A stretch of 20,454 nucleotides of DNA. Source: CAZKMM01 sp964553915 (GTDB taxonomy: Bacteria; RBG-13-61-14; DRUE01). The position numbers were made by a program, and so were the translations under genes. This document shows positions 20,308 through 20,454 of this stretch, in pieces. The first letter of the stretch is position 1, and each line of letters begins with the position of its first letter. Where the stretch lies: assembly GCA_964553915.1 (NCBI GenBank), contig CAZKMM010000032.1:1-20454 (forward strand). The letters are read 5' to 3'. The notes below the pieces were generated by a model, which made no database searches, was not told the origin of the DNA, and worked only from the letters and a program-made list of their open reading frames with translations.

Positions 20308-20454
20308 AGCCTCGTTTTAAGGAAATTTTATTTATTTTTCAAGTAGTTATCTGATGAGAGACTGACAATTTTGGAAACCTTTCCTGCCAGATTGCATCTT
20401 AAATAATGAGCCCAAGCCAAAGCTCGCCCCTCCTTTTTCCTCGGTGTTGATGCA
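20308..20454. other. Terminal stretch, possible end of a - strand gene
   Basis: No complete gene. On the - strand two frames run open from the window edge: one of 41 codons stopping at 20328 (GRALAWAHYLRCNLAGKVSK is part of it) and one of 35 codons stopping at 20347. The first reads more like protein. Convergence with trxA and its terminator would make sense, but a 3' gene fragment cannot be shown from this length. Confidence 0.25.

Noticed and set aside
20350..20380. CTGATGAG ... GAAAC resembling a hammerhead ribozyme core
   Set aside because: The bases between the two core motifs cannot form stem II (the base before GAAA is G and does not pair), and no suitable stem I/III flank the core.

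Overview
The window looks like ordinary bacterial chromosome. Genes are densely packed, most have a clear AGGAGG-type ribosome binding site, and no phage, transposon, tRNA, rRNA or CRISPR is visible. By eye the base composition is moderately AT-rich. A signal-peptide beta-barrel protein, an LPS-kinase-like protein and several exported or membrane proteins suggest a diderm (Gram-negative) host. The mix of acyl-CoA metabolism, SCP2, MEMO, SPASM radical SAM, REC-PilZ and DUF3467 is common in uncultured anaerobic or sediment lineages. I cannot name the phylum from sequence alone; an Aminicenantes- or Deltaproteobacteria-like diderm is only a guess.

Layout. Positions 1-1300 hold an SCP2 sterol-carrier-type protein (-) and a small outer-membrane barrel (+), which diverge from a promoter pair with mirrored TTGACA boxes; the barrel gene ends in a strong terminator. 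Positions 1507-5303 hold an exported GH31 alpha-glycosidase (+) that converges on an acyl-CoA dehydrogenase (-). Positions 5394-10129 form a run of six + genes: PaaI-type thioesterase, stand-alone Lrp/AsnC ligand-binding domain, SLC13-type transporter, UspA protein, a MEMO protein with a PqqD-like N-terminus, and a WaaP-like kinase. This run converges, with a 14-base overlap, on a DUF3467 plus SPASM radical SAM pair (-). Next come a long-chain acyl-CoA ligase (-) and a divergent membrane-bound sulfatase/phosphotransferase-fold protein (+). The - strand then carries GroES, pyruvate kinase, a REC-PilZ regulator and a two-TM sensor-like protein. The right end has a hypothetical protein with a decayed P-loop, an AT-rich intergenic region with DnaA-box-like motifs, thioredoxin, and a strong terminator.

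How the genes may work together. The acyl-CoA ligase, acyl-CoA dehydrogenase, hotdog thioesterase and SCP2 protein fit fatty or branched acyl-CoA activation and oxidation, but they are scattered single genes rather than one operon. The sensor-like protein and REC-PilZ protein overlap and probably form a phospho- and c-di-GMP-responsive pathway. The MEMO/PqqD, kinase, radical SAM and DUF3467 genes form a neighbourhood of unknown purpose.

The observations most worth a second look are: (1) a candidate replication origin at 19681-19819; (2) several genes without ribosome binding sites whose start codon lies only 7-10 bases after a good -10 box, which suggests leaderless mRNAs; (3) the PqqD-like/MEMO fusion beside a SPASM enzyme; (4) catalytic-residue changes in the dehydrogenase, transporter, thioredoxin and sulfatase-fold protein.
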